From: Ovis canadensis
Lineage: Eukaryota > Chordata > Mammalia > Artiodactyla > Bovidae
NCBI RefSeq assembly: GCF_042477335.2
Contig: NC_091246.1
Location: 215,201,501-215,265,500 of the forward strand
Direction of reading: 5' to 3'
DNA length: 64,000 nt
Every line of letters begins with the position of its first letter. Position 1 is the first letter of the stretch. The notes under the pieces were generated by a model. The model made no database searches, was not told the origin of the DNA, and saw only the letters and a program-made list of their open reading frames with translations. The position numbers and the translations under genes are program-made. Positions 44,185 to 55,301 of the stretch are shown here, piece by piece.

Positions 44185-44808
44185 TGGTGGCTTCTGTACC
44201 GAACATTTCTGTCACTGTAGAACATTCTATTGGACAGCATCACTCAAAGGCGTACCACTTAACAGAGGCCACTTTACTGGTTCTAGGCAGTGGTTTAAGT
44301 GCAGTTTCTGAGGGACCCAAGTGAGGCTAGAGTGAGGATATAAGGGTCGAAATCAAGGTGTACGCAGAGTACAGGTGTGGTCATTGGAGTGAAAATGATA
44401 CTTTCAATATAAACATTTATTTCTTAAATATAGCGCTCAAGTCAATGTCATTCAAATGAGCATCAGAACTTGTGCAAGACGCCAGTTCTGTCATTTTCGC
44501 ATGCCTATCCTGTAAGTTGAAGCAGGAAATAAATCAGACTAAACTGTGATAAACTGAAAAATGAACAATCACAGGCACTACAATCTCCAGATGGGGGAAT
44601 GCAGGATGATTTGCAGAGTAGGGGACACGCAAGCAAAATTTGATGAGTGATAGAAAGCTTGGCAAAGAGATAAGGAGAATGTACCAAACAGAAGGAACTG
44701 CACAAACCTGGAAAACTGTAAGAAGTTAGCTGTCAGAGCAGTGTGAGGGGGGAGGAAGGAGAGAAGCAGGTGCAGTCGCCACATTTTGTGGGTCCTGTGT
44801 AAAATGAA
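44185..44808. other. Intergenic, no gene recognised
   Basis: No young repeat. Possibly part of the same old repeat-like tract that continues after the next SINE. Confidence 0.35.
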
Positions 44809-45017
44809 GGCTTCCCAAGTGGCTCAGTGGTAAAGAATCCACCTGCCAGTGCAGGACACGCAAGATGTGGGTTTGATCCCTGGGTCAGGAAGATTCCCTG
44901 GAGAAGCAAGTAGCAACCCACTCCAGTATCCTTGTCTAGAAAATCCCATGGACAGAGGAGCTTGGCGGGCTAAAGTCCATGAAGCTGCAAAGAGCCAGAC
45001 ATGACTGAGCACAGCAT
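44809..45017 (+). mobile_element. Bov-tA SINE, plus strand
   Basis: 'ggcttcccaagtggctcagtggtaaagaat', 'gggtttgatccctggg', end 'gagccagacatgactgagcac'. Confidence 0.92.
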
Positions 45018-47466
45018 AGGACACACACAGTGCAAAAGACAAATGCAGGGCCCTCATTCAAAAATTCTTCAGAATTTCAAGACAGCAACAGCTGAGCGTT
45101 AAATCCATCATGGGGTCCCCTGCAAAAGCACAGCTCAGGAGCCCAGGAGGCCATGCTGATGGCAGGAAAGGAAGTTAAAGGGAAGGACAGGCGATACCGT
45201 CTAGTGCTTCTGGGTCAGGCTGTGGTGTTCAGAGTGTGTCCTCAAGGCAGCTGAGAGCCTTAAGAGACTTTTAAGTGGGGCTGGGGCAAGATCAGGCTTG
45301 AGCACTGAAGGGCTTGGCGGGAAGGCTGGTTAAGAAGCCACTGAAATGGCCTGGGGAGAGAGAGGACGAGGATGGGAGAAGTAACAGTGGACAGAGAGGA
45401 GATGAGATTCAGTGAACTTGATAACAGGACTTCGGGCTTGAAGCCTTGTTTGCTGTGGTCCGGGCGGGGCCGCCCTCCACTGCGATCCTGTGTCCCTCGT
45501 TCTTTGCAGGTTCTCAGGCTTTGGGTTTCTGTGAGCCCTCAGGAAGGCAAAGGCTGAGGATGGAGGAAGATGGCAGGAGCCGGTGTCATACCCCAAGTCG
45601 CTCACCAAGCACCCCTTTGGGCCCACTCCTCTGTTTGCCACATGAAGCAGAGGTTCCCTTGCCCCAGCTCTGGGGGGAACCAAAGCACCCGGCCCCCTCT
45701 CCACTCCAGTCTCAGACACCCCGCCTTTAGCAGAAGCTCAGTCAACATTGTTTCCTTACGGCCTCCCTGGGATTTGCATTTCCTGACTTGGGGTGTTTGT
45801 GACATTCCAGGGGCCATTATCAGAGGGTTTGACTCTCTATTTCCTGAGGGAATCAGGTCTCGTTCTTTTTCTGCGGGGTTGGAGGCAGGGGTGAGGGAGC
45901 CGGTGTGGACAAGGCGTCCACTGCGAGCGAAGCGGTACAGCCGCATGGCCAGGCGCGGAGGGAATGAAAAATGAGCCCCTCCAGCGGCCCGGGACCGCAG
46001 ACAACGCGGAAGGAAGCCGGTGTGTATTCGCTGCCAGGCGGTGTGTGCCAGGGCTCCTGTCTTTTCATAGGCTGTCTCTTCTCATCCTCATGACAATGCC
46101 TGAAGGTGAGCGCCGGGGCCCGCTTTTTGCACATGAACACCCAGCCGTCATTGGCAGGATGTGGATTAGAACCCTGGGGTCCCCCACCCCCACCATTCTC
46201 TGGTCTCAGCTAACGCCGGGGAACAGCCCCCAACCCTTGGCTTCTACTTGACGGATGGAAAAACCAAACAGAGGAGGCACCGACTGTGAGCCGGACCTGG
46301 ATAAAGCGAGGGGAAACTGTTTCTCAAGTGAGTGTGATTTTATGTAAACCTTGCATGGAATGGATGTTTCCATTAATTAGCTTATTTAAAACAACAAACA
46401 AACAAGCAAAAAACCACCCAAACAACCAAACATTGGGAGTCTGGTCTGACTCACAAAGGGACAGGGGAGGCATATTTCGTGCATCTGAAGGGAAATAAAA
46501 CCCCCATGTCACAGAGTGAAGTTGGCACAAGTTTATGAATGGGCTGCACTGGGTTGGGTGGTTCCCAGAAAAATCTCACAAATGACACAGGGATATTCTT
46601 GTTTGGTGGCCAGTCTGACGTGGTGCATCTTGGCACATTTTAGAAACTGGAGGCTGTGGTGGGGCAGGTGGGAGGAGAGAGAGACCAGTCTAAGGGCAGG
46701 GTGGCTACAGGCTTCTGGGGTTCAGAGAGCATCCTTTGTACCTGGAGCTCTAACAAGCAGGGAACACATCGATTTTGGGAGGATCCATGAGGACCGGGGA
46801 GTGAAAACCGGGGGAGCTGTGTTTCCAGCATGAAAGTCCTCTGACGAACGTTCCAGGTGACTACTAGCTCAGAAGCCAAGGCTGCTTTTTCAGGCTGGTC
46901 TCATGTTTAAACTGGGATATTCATCTTTACAAGCAGGAAAGAGCTCTCTTGGACACAAGAGTTTGGCTGAGAGAAAAAGTCTACTACCTGTGGCTCTGGA
47001 TTAAAGGGCTGGGCCTCTGGGGGCATCTTCCAGGCTGCAAAAAGGGCCAGGCTGCTGGAAGGGCACTTGAAACAAATAAAACAGTGACTCCCAAACTCAC
47101 CCATATGTCACGTTCTTCCAGAAAAATACCCTCTGTAATTAGTTACAAGCTGTAGAGAATGAAATCCAATTTACCTGTCAAAGAGAAAGACCAAATTCGC
47201 CCCCAACCCAGACTGCTGGGAGCGAGTGTGGCCCCTTCTTTCCCCCGGCCCCACCTTTCCCCCCCCACCTCCTAGATTTGAGAAGACTGAAAAACGTAAA
47301 ATAGCAAAGTTGGGAAAATCCTTTAAAGACACACAGTGTTCCAAGCACAATCAGACCACTAATTACTGTTAAGCCCAAGCCCTTTTTTTTGTGTTCTGAG
47401 GGGGGCTTCAGTGTGTAGAGACCACTTGGGTCTTTTCATGAGTTGGGGCTAACCCCTGAATAGCAG

Positions 47467-47625
47467 GGTTTTTTTTCTTCTCCTTTTCAACATTTGCTTA
47501 CTGCCTGCCTTCTTCGCCTTCATCTTCATCTTTATCATCATCTTTTTCCCCCCCTTTCCTTCTTTTTCTTTCCTCCTGTTTTTTTTTTCTTTCTCCGTTT
47601 TTCCTTTTTGCTTTTCTGATAGCAT
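47467..47625. repeat. Polypyrimidine-rich tract
   Basis: Mostly C and T over about 160 bp, with short ATC units near 47518-47543. The 86-codon minus-strand lysine-rich frame across it is a product of the composition. Confidence 0.75.
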
Positions 47626-47721
47626 TTTTCTTCTGGCGTTGTGTTTTAAGTCTCTAAATGAAACTTGACTGCCCCCACGGCCGGCTGGAGAAGCACAAAG
47701 GCCGCCCATTCCACTGGCTAC

Positions 47722-47776
47722 AGTAACGCCATTGTGTGTCCTAACAATGCACTAATTGGCGGTGACAATTGTGGGG
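47722..47776. promoter_or_regulatory. HMG-box and homeodomain-like site cluster
   Basis: CATTGT (47730-47735) and its inverse ACAATG (47744-47749) lie 8 bp apart. They are followed by TAATTGG (47753-47759) and the palindrome ACAATTGT (47765-47772). The SOX consensus core is ACAAT/ATTGT. TAAT cores also occur upstream at 47136-47142 and 47360-47365. Seen: motif density. Inferred: a possible enhancer. Not demonstrable from one sequence. Confidence 0.35.
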
Positions 47777-48332
47777 ATGGGGAGGAAGAGGGGGGCCGCT
47801 CTTTTCCAATCAGCCGGCCACTGAAATAAAGGGACGGGAGGAGGACGGGAGGCCCAGGTTTCTGATGGAGAGGGGGAAGAGACCCACAGAGGGGGCGCAG
47901 TGCTGGCGTTTGTGCTGGGCCTTCTCAATTAAAAATAAAAACAAAGGAGAAAAGAATTATTTTGGGAAAAAAAAAAAGTACAGACTATGCCGCAAACAAC
48001 TTCAGGGTCCTTGACCCGCTTCAGGGGGATAGGGGATGGAAGGGAGCCAAGGTGAGGCATGGTGAGCGTCATGCAAAAGCACCCTTTGGGAAGGGAAACT
48101 TGAATCAGTCCAGTCGACCTGCACATCCAACATTTCTGTGTTTCTGCAAACTGATGCAAAAGTGGGGGAGTTTGGTGAGAAAACGTTTTGAGAGGAATAC
48201 CGGACAGGATAGTTGAGAGGCAAGTGCTGAGGCTGGTGAGTAGTGAAGTCCTCGATTCAACCACATTTCTCAAGAAGGGAAGCCAGAGAGGGAGAAGGAG
48301 GCTCCCATTTATTGGATGGTGGTAGATTTGTT

Positions 48333-48533
48333 GTTTAGTCAGTCAGTCGTGTCCGACTCTGTTGTGACCCCATGGACTATAGCCCGCCAGGCTCCTCTGT
48401 CCATGGGATCTCCCAGGCAAGAATATTGGAGTGGGTTACTGTTTCCTTCTCCAGGGGAACCTTCCTGACCCAGGATTGAACCTGAGTCTCCTGCATTGCA
48501 GGCAGATTCTTTACCACTGGGCCACCTGGATAA
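48333..48533 (-). mobile_element. Bov-tA SINE, minus strand
   Basis: 'tcagtcagtcgtgtccgactctg', then the reversed head 'aggattgaacctgagtctcc' and 'ctgggccacctgg'. Confidence 0.92.
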
Positions 48534-48889
48534 GATGTTCATAAACTCCAGGAGCTACAGAAGGTGATTCTGACTTTTAAAATGGTCGGGAAGGGGGAGC
48601 TGGGCAAAATGGTAAACAAGAACAGAATGATAACCAAATAGTATTGTTGAGCCCACAGGGCCTGCTGGAGATGCCCCCCGAATCTCAGAACCCCAGCCCC
48701 TGGAGCCAGTAAGAGCCTCAGAACCACTGGGTTCCAGTTCACAGCCTGGCTTTACACAGAATGAGCTGCCTTCCTAGACCAGCCTCATAGGGACCCACTC
48801 CCAGAAACTTTCCTGGCCCGGTGGTGTGGACCCACGTGCTGTCCACGCTCTTCCCTTATACCCTGGATGCCTCTCCTCTCTTTCTGTGT
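48534..48889. other. Intergenic, no feature recognised
   Basis: Unique-looking spacer. Confidence 0.35.
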
Positions 48890-49045
48890 GTCAGGTCCAG
48901 TGCTAAATGCCCCGTCTGCATTGTTTCACTGAAATCTCACCACAGCCCCATAACCTGATGACTATTATTATCCCCAGAGAGAAGGAGATAATGACTTGCC
49001 CGAGGTCACCAAGCATCATAGCTGAGGAGCCAGGAATCTAACAGT
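48890..49045 (+). repeat. MIR SINE
   Basis: 'gtgtcaggtccagtgctaaatgcc', 'ctattattatccccagagag', 'atgacttgcccgaggtcaccaagc' in MIR order. Confidence 0.8.
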
Positions 49046-49279
49046 TGCAATAACAGCACTGGTGAACACTGCCCTCTTGGCTTCAGGGAGCACCTCTCTC
49101 CATTCACTCTATGTACATTTTGGGTTGGGGGTGGGGAGGCAGGGAGGCTGTGCTCCAGCAACTCCAGCATCTAACAGAACACTTGACATATGGGAGGCCT
49201 CCAAAAGGTTTGTTGACCAAAGAGGGCAGCAGGGAGGGCTCTAGGACTGGCAGAGATTCTTTGTGTCCTTGTGGGTCTC

Positions 49280-49455
49280 AGACTTCAGGCTACATCAGGA
49301 TCCCCTGTGGGGGAACTTGTTAAAATACAGGTCTCCCCTCCTGTCCCCATGTACCCCAGTCATGAGTGAACTGAGAATGTGCACTTCTAATACATCCCCA
49401 GCTGATGCTGTGAAGCTGGTCTGGGGACCACAGTTTGAGAAGGGCTGCTCTAGTT
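49280..49455 (+). mobile_element. MER5A-like MITE fragment
   Basis: 'ggctacatcaggatcccctg', 'ttgttaaaatacaggtctcccc', 'ctgatgctgtgaagctggtctggggaccac' resemble MER5-type internal and right-end sequence. A clean terminal repeat was not seen. Confidence 0.55.
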
Positions 49456-49591
49456 CTGGCATAATGTTCACATTGCATCAGGGATTCCATTCCTGCCATT
49501 ATCTCTGGTTTTGTTATTGTTGTGGTTGTTTTTGTGGTCTGAGATCAGAAGTTTTATTAAGGCGAAATTAAGGGTGAAAAGTTTTGACCAT

Positions 49592-50104
49592 CGTTGTTGT
49601 TGTTGTTCAGTCATTAAGTTGTGTCTGGCTCTTTGTGACCTCATGGTCTGCAGCATATCTGGCTTCCGTGTCCTTCATCATCTCCTGAAGTTTGCTCAAA
49701 TTCATGCTCATTGGGTCGATGATGCTGTCCAACCATCTCATCCTCTGTTGTCCCCTTCTCCTCCTGCCTTCAATCTTTACCAGCATCAGGGTCTTTTCCA
49801 AAGACTCAGCTCTTTGCATCAGGTGGCCAAAGTATTGCAGCCTCACCTTCAGTTCTTCCAATGAATATTTAGGGTTGATTTCTTTTAGGATTGATTGGTT
49901 TGATCTTGCAGTCCAAGGGACTCTCAAGAGCCTTCCCCAGCACCACAGTTCAAAAGCATCAGTTCTTTGGTGCTCAGCCTTCATTATGGTCCAATTCTCA
50001 CACCCATACATGACCACTGGAAAAACCATAGCTTTGACTATATGGACCTTTGTTGGCAAAGGGATGCCTGTGCTTTTTAATATGCTGTCTAGGTTTGTCA
50101 TAGC
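49592..50104 (-). mobile_element. BovB 3' fragment (older subtype), minus strand, 9-bp TSD
   Basis: tttgaccat at 49583-49591 and 50105-50113 flanks it. (GTT)n tail variant at 49592-49606, then reversed C-terminal protein sequence. The minus-strand frame 50113-49607 reads continuously through 'VVMYGCENWTIMKAEHQ' to the C-terminus ('MKDTEARYAADHEVTKSQT'). It lacks the RT catalytic core by truncation. Confidence 0.93.
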
Positions 50105-50113
50105 TTTGACCAT

Positions 50114-53100
50114 AATGAGAAATAATCTTAGATTCTTTCCTACTTTAAAAAAGTCTTAATCAAACAGTGATTTATATCTGATTTAAAAAATAAGATGATC
50201 AGTGATATGCTCAACTAAGAACACTGCAAACAATGACGTGCTTTAGAACATAGCTAAATAGAGTCTTTTATTTGGGAAGACTGTCTTGGAGAGTTCTTTT
50301 CTCATCAATTTTTGTGCCTCTTAATTTTATGTCATGAATATTGTATACTTCAAAGTGAAATTCTCCCCCAGTGGAAGAATTGAATAAAGAGGATTTTAAT
50401 TCTAAAGTCCTTTCGGTGAGGGCATCTCAGCAGATGGGTAAGAAGTTGAGGAACCCCAACCCTGGGGACCTCCAACATGTTGGCTCAGGAGCTAGTGCCT
50501 TAGGTCCCAACATGGTGCCAGGGAACAGACAGGACCCTCTGCACTGGGGGAAACTGCCTCCCTGCAAATAAAGGGTTCCAAGTCCACTCAGTTCTCTAGG
50601 AACCAACCCTGTTTCTTGAGCTAGGCCTTTCAATTCAGGTATTCAGCATCCATTGGTAAGTCACTATCATCATGTTGGGGGTGCAGCAGACTCCTGAAAT
50701 GCCCTCTTTTCTCAATTAAAGGCAACTTTTCCTCTAGCTTTGGTGCAGCTTTCTGAATGGAGAGGTCAAGGATGATGCAGCCTGGCAGTGCTCACTCTTG
50801 TGTGTTCTTGTCTGCTGGCTGCATGGGCTGGCATGAATAGGGCAGGGTGTACTGTCCTCCAAAGATACTGGGACCCCTGCTCCCTAAAGAAGGAGAAAGG
50901 GAAGCTGGAATGGAATCATAGCTCTTTACAGTGTGTCAAGCCTTCAGGAGGAGCACCTTATTTTGTAAAATCTTTACTGTCAGAACCAACAAAACAAAAC
51001 AAGGTATTTGGGGGATCATGAGATAAATTTGATGTGGGATTGAGCAGCAGATGATAACAAGAAATTATCACTACTTTTGTTCAGTGTGTAATGGCATTGT
51101 GACTCTGTAGAAGAAAAATAAACATGTTTTGTAGATGTGTGGTAAAGCACATCAGCATGAAATATCATTATGTCTGAGATGGTCTCTGATATTTTCTCAA
51201 AAAAATAAGAAAAACAAGAGTAGGTGAAACAAACAAGGCAAACATCGAATAATTTTTATTTTAAAAAAAGTTTATTTTTACCTCCAAATATCCCCATGGT
51301 GGGCTGCAAATGAACTGACTATTGGGGTTCCAGGGGGACAGGTTTGGGGCTGATTTGGGCAGAGCTAGTTCCCAGGACTTACTGGTTGTTGGACCACATG
51401 CTGATTTTGATATACGTTTGCCACAAGTACTGGCACTTGGCAAACTCCATCAGTCAGTGCCAGGCCTCTGCTGTCCCTCTTCCCCTTGCTGTGGAACTGA
51501 ACTTGGATAAGCAAGAGGAATTTCCTGAGATGTCTATCATTAGACATCTCCTCTGGGCACTGGGGCTGCAGTGGCTGCTTCCTTGGTGGCCTTAACTCCT
51601 GGGTAGCAGTGAGAAAGCCATCTGGGGAGCTTGACCCAGTTTAGAATTCACATTCACTTCCCTGCCTGTGCAATTGGAATTTATTTCCTCTGCAAAAGGC
51701 TTGAATCTCAGAGCGAAATACCTCCAGCTGGGCTTGAGTATGCGTGCAGTGATCCTAATGGAGAAAGATTCTGGTTTATTTTCCTAACAGCGTGCACCTT
51801 GCGGTCTCCTTGGAACCCGGCATTATTAAGAGTGTGCCATCACAATACAGCACGGAAGCTAAGGCAATTTGGATGTCCTTGGGCCCCAAATTAATATGTG
51901 CTTTGTATAGTCTTGTAATCTGGAAGGCAATTTTCCATAACACAGTGAGAGATGTTCCTTTTATACATTTGAGATAATTTAGCTCAATGTTCATTTGAAA
52001 AAATGATGGTGCTAATAGCGGCTCTTCAGCTTCAGAACAACAAACCGTCCTGGGAGAGCACAGAAGCCATGGAAAGTGATTCTCATATCAGGCTGTCTGG
52101 AAGGGATTGGATAAAAGCTGGAGGAATTTCCCCCAGACCAACAGCTGCCTGAGATTGTATGGCAGGATCTGAAATACTGTATGAACCCACGAACTTGAAC
52201 TGATTGGCTTAAAACCAATAGCTCTTAATGGAGGAATATGAGATAGAGCGGGGGGCGAGGGGTTATTATGAATCTCCTGATTGTCCAGGTAAATTGTAAG
52301 TCATTGCACGTAAATCAGAATCTCTGTATGCTCCGCTGTGGGGACAGTTTGCTCTTCCTGCTGGACCTTTCTGTCCAAGCTATGAAGGAATAGATGTGAA
52401 CAAGGGAGGATAAATGAATCTGCTGTGTGGGTTTTGCCTTGGGCTTCCTGAGTATTATATACCAGGGGCCATTGTTCTCTTGGGGAAGGAATCCTCTACT
52501 CTAATCAGAATCCAAATACAGTAATAAAAATCCACTTTAAACCCCCCCCCACCCCCGCACCCCTACAACCTGGCCCCACTCGTCAATAATGTAATTTCTA
52601 AGAATGCTGCTTTAGAACAAGTCCCAAGTTCATTTCTACTTACATCCTTGCCCTTTGGAAACACTGTCTTTCTACAGTGATTCTCAATAAAGTCTTTGCT
52701 GTGGAGGTGCCCCCTCTGGTAAGCACTGTGGGAATGGAGCAGATCACATAGTTTATAAGACTGAACCATTTGTACAAGTGCTCCATCAATGAGGAGTATT
52801 TGTCATCATCAAAGTTACTGACTTCACAAAAGGAGGAGAGGGGAAGAACTAAGTTTCCATTCACCTGCAACTGGTAGGAGAGCTTGAAGGTGGTCAGTTC
52901 AATAGATGCCGGGATTCAGAATGATTGTGGTTTAATTAAAGTCTATAGTTTTTCCACGAAGCGAAGGCAAATCTCGACACGGCTCAGGTTTTTCCAAACC
53001 TCCGAGGCCCTTCTAGGCAAGAAGCACCTAGTGATTTTCCATTTAAACAACACTGTCTGGAGTGATGTTTCATGTTTGTCGGCTGGGCCTGGCCTGGCAG

Positions 53101-53492
53101 GAGACTGTCACATGCATACATTTGAGGCCAACTGCAGCATAATGAGGAGGAATGAAAAAATGAAAGGAAGGGCACAGGACTTAGTCACCTGTGGCCATGA
53201 CTTCTACTCACCCGGCTGTCTGGCAATGGTATATACTGGATAAATAGACACTAGCCACACCCCGGAAGAAAATTAAGAGAGTATAAAGTTCAGGTTTCAT
53301 GAAAACAATGGCAATCTATGAGCAGCAGGTTCCAAAGTACTGTACCTGTTTGGTGTCTGTTGGGAGGAAGGGAGACAACAGCTGTGAGCTGGAGGGCAAC
53401 TAAGACGGCTCAGTCCCTCTACATACCTTTGACATCTTTCCCACTGTGGACTACCAGTATCCCAAGCACTTGGCTCTTTCAGGGAAACTTGT
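50114..53492. other. Repeat-poor intergenic block
   Basis: About 3.4 kb with no recognised young or named repeat. A C-run lies at 52542-52553. Frames up to 119 codons (52884-53243) have no domain signature or start/stop context beyond chance. 51890-52330 is AT-balanced and unique-looking. A candidate for conserved regulatory sequence. Confidence 0.4.
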
Positions 53493-53504
53493 TTCATTCA
53501 GTCT

Positions 53505-53775
53505 GCTGCTGCTGCTGCTATGTCGCTTCAGTCGTGTCCACCTCTGTGCAACCTCATAGACAGCAGTCCACCAGGTTCCCCCGTCCCTGGGATTCTCCAG
53601 GCAAGAACACTGGAGTGGGTTGCCATTTCCTTCTCCAATGCATGAAAGTGAAAAGTGAAAGTGAAGTCGCTCAGTCATATCTGACTCTTAGCGACCCCAT
53701 GGACTGCAGCCCACCAGGCTCCTCCGTCCATGGGGCAGGCAAGAGTACTGGCGTGGGGTGCCATTGCCTTCTCCG
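53505..53775 (-). mobile_element. BOV-A2 SINE (dimeric), minus strand, 12-bp TSD
   Basis: ttcattcagtct at 53493-53504 and 53776-53787 flanks the element. A (CTG)n tail, two BovA units and the 'gaaagtgaaaagtgaaagtgaag' linker are visible. The second unit has a short deletion near 53733. Confidence 0.95.
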
Positions 53776-53787
53776 TTCATTCAGTCT

Positions 53788-53990
53788 AGTGGGTTTTAAC
53801 TTTCAGGATGCACAGGGCGCACCCAGGGAACTTTCAAAAAAATACAGATACTCAGGCCCCATCCAGAAAGATTTGGATTCAGTTGTCTGCAATAGGATCC
53901 TGAGTTTTGCTTGTATTTTTGTGTTACTCCTGAGGGAACCACCGATTAAAAGTCATCATCTAGTGGCATCAAAGGACAGGACTGGAAATG
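53788..53990 (+). mobile_element. MER5A-like MITE, left end at a BOV-A2 insertion
   Basis: 'gtgggttttaactttcaggatgcac', 'caaaaaaatacagatactcaggcccc', 'tgagggaaccaccgatt' match MER5A order. The BOV-A2 inserted right at its left end. Confidence 0.65.
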
Positions 53991-55274
53991 ATTCAGGGAG
54001 ATTCCGATCACATCTCCTGAGGGTGGGGAGAGAGGAACAGAATGGTGTCTCTTTTCACCCTTTGGAAATGACTTGTGATAATGTGAAAACTTCTGCAGTT
54101 ATCCAGTCACTCAGGTTTGCTGCCACTGGGGGAAGGCTAACCCGTCCTGTAAATCACAGGAATCGGGGCTCTGGCTGCGCTGTGTCTAGTTTGGTTCAGT
54201 GAAACATTAACTTGTTTCTTTTTATTGTGGATTGTGGCAGGTTGCTTGTGAAGATGAGGTCCAGTTGTTCCTTGGACGGAATGGGCATGAGCTCCAGTCA
54301 CTTTCCTGGGGGTGGAGGAGGGGCACCTGGGCATGAACTTCTTTAGGTGTGTCCTAGAGAGAGAGGCTCAGAGTCCACCTGTGGTAAATGTTTAACCAGA
54401 AGCACCTTTTCTGGTCTCTTCAATGTCTTTGAGTAGGTGAATTTCAATGGTGCTTTTGAAAGGTTCCGAGTGCACAGTTGTGCCCATGGTCTTTTTTGTG
54501 GCCGTGAGGGCCAGCCCTGGGGAAGGTCATGCAGATAGTTTTCATCACCTCTCAGCTCCCAGAGGGCTGCTGTCCTCACAGAGACAAGTCCCCTCTACTT
54601 TCACTCTTTGCTCCCAAAGTATGGTCTTCATGATCTTCAGGAATGACCAGTGGCCTTGCCTAATGGCCTACCATCTGGCACTTGCTCCCCTAATTTGGAG
54701 AGTACAGTGGTGATGAAAGCTTGGGGGAAAGCTGGGATAGATGCTCCATGTGGGAGCTGGGGTGGGTTTGTATCAGATCAGAAAGAAATCATGGTCTGTT
54801 TTGGCCAGTGAGGCCTAGACCACCACATTTGCAATTTTTTCAAAGTTTCACTATATTTTTCATAAGCATAGGAAGGGCCGATGAGAATATTGAGGTTGAA
54901 GAAATCAGGAAAAAAATGAAGTCTGTAAGATTAAGAGCTATTTTATATATCTATATATCTGAATCATTTTGTTGTATACCTGAAACTGACATTGTGAACC
55001 AACTACAGTTAAAAAAAAAAAAAGTAAAAATCTTAAGAACTATTTTAAGGTCCCAATAGCTCACTTTCAATAAAGTTTAAATCTTGACTTTGAATTAACA
55101 TCCAGCGCTCATCTTGGGCTTTCACCACCCCCGCAAAAACAGCATTTGAATGGAGTTGTTATGAGAGGAGAAAGTACTTTCTGCATTGTTTATTGAGAGA
55201 GAGATAACTTTATACATCAGGAACTGGTGCACTTAAATTATATGACAGATGACTGTAAAAACTAGGGGTCTTGT
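53991..55274. other. Intergenic, just beyond the PLEKHM3 3' end
   Basis: No gene recognised. 54935-55025 ends in 'cctgaaactgacattgtgaaccaactacag' plus an A-run, the 3' end of an old L1 on the plus strand. The rest is unassigned. Confidence 0.45.
54935..55025 (+). mobile_element. Short L1 3' end
   Basis: 'ttgtatacctgaaactgacattgtgaacc' followed by a 14-base A-run at 55011-55024. Comparable to the end at 17790-17885. Confidence 0.65.
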
Positions 55275-55295
55275 CCACAACACAGTTTCTTTTTT

Positions 55296-55301
55296 TTTAT
55301 T
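55296..55301 (-). terminator. PLEKHM3: Predicted PLEKHM3 polyadenylation signal
   Basis: AATAAA on the minus strand (TTTATT on plus). It is followed on the minus strand, about 20 nt later, by a GU-rich 'ctgtgttgtgg' element, the usual downstream arrangement. It coincides with the end of the retroposon-free block. Confidence 0.6.

Larger units (their letters stand above)
45018..48331. other. Repeat-poor, partly GC-rich intergenic block
   Basis: About 3.3 kb without a recognised ruminant retroposon, in a region that otherwise has one every 1-2 kb. 45880-46120 has clustered CpGs. 45130-45420 may be an old mammal-wide repeat. No splice-bounded reading frame with a known domain was found: the 134-, 129- and 114-codon frames overlap on both strands in GC-rich DNA. 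Candidate regulatory sequence. Confidence 0.45.

Noticed and set aside
45330-45974. Overlapping 129-, 134- and 114-codon frames as a small gene
   Set aside because: They overlap on both strands in CpG-containing DNA. No two frames can be joined by convincing splice sites, and no family is recognised.
47449-47709. Lysine-rich 86-codon minus-strand frame
   Set aside because: It is the translation of a polypyrimidine tract. Composition explains it.
53318-54202. 294-codon open frame
   Set aside because: It reads through a reversed BOV-A2 SINE (its simple 'SVCCCCCY' stretch is the CTG tail) and a MER5-like element into unique DNA. No protein family signature.
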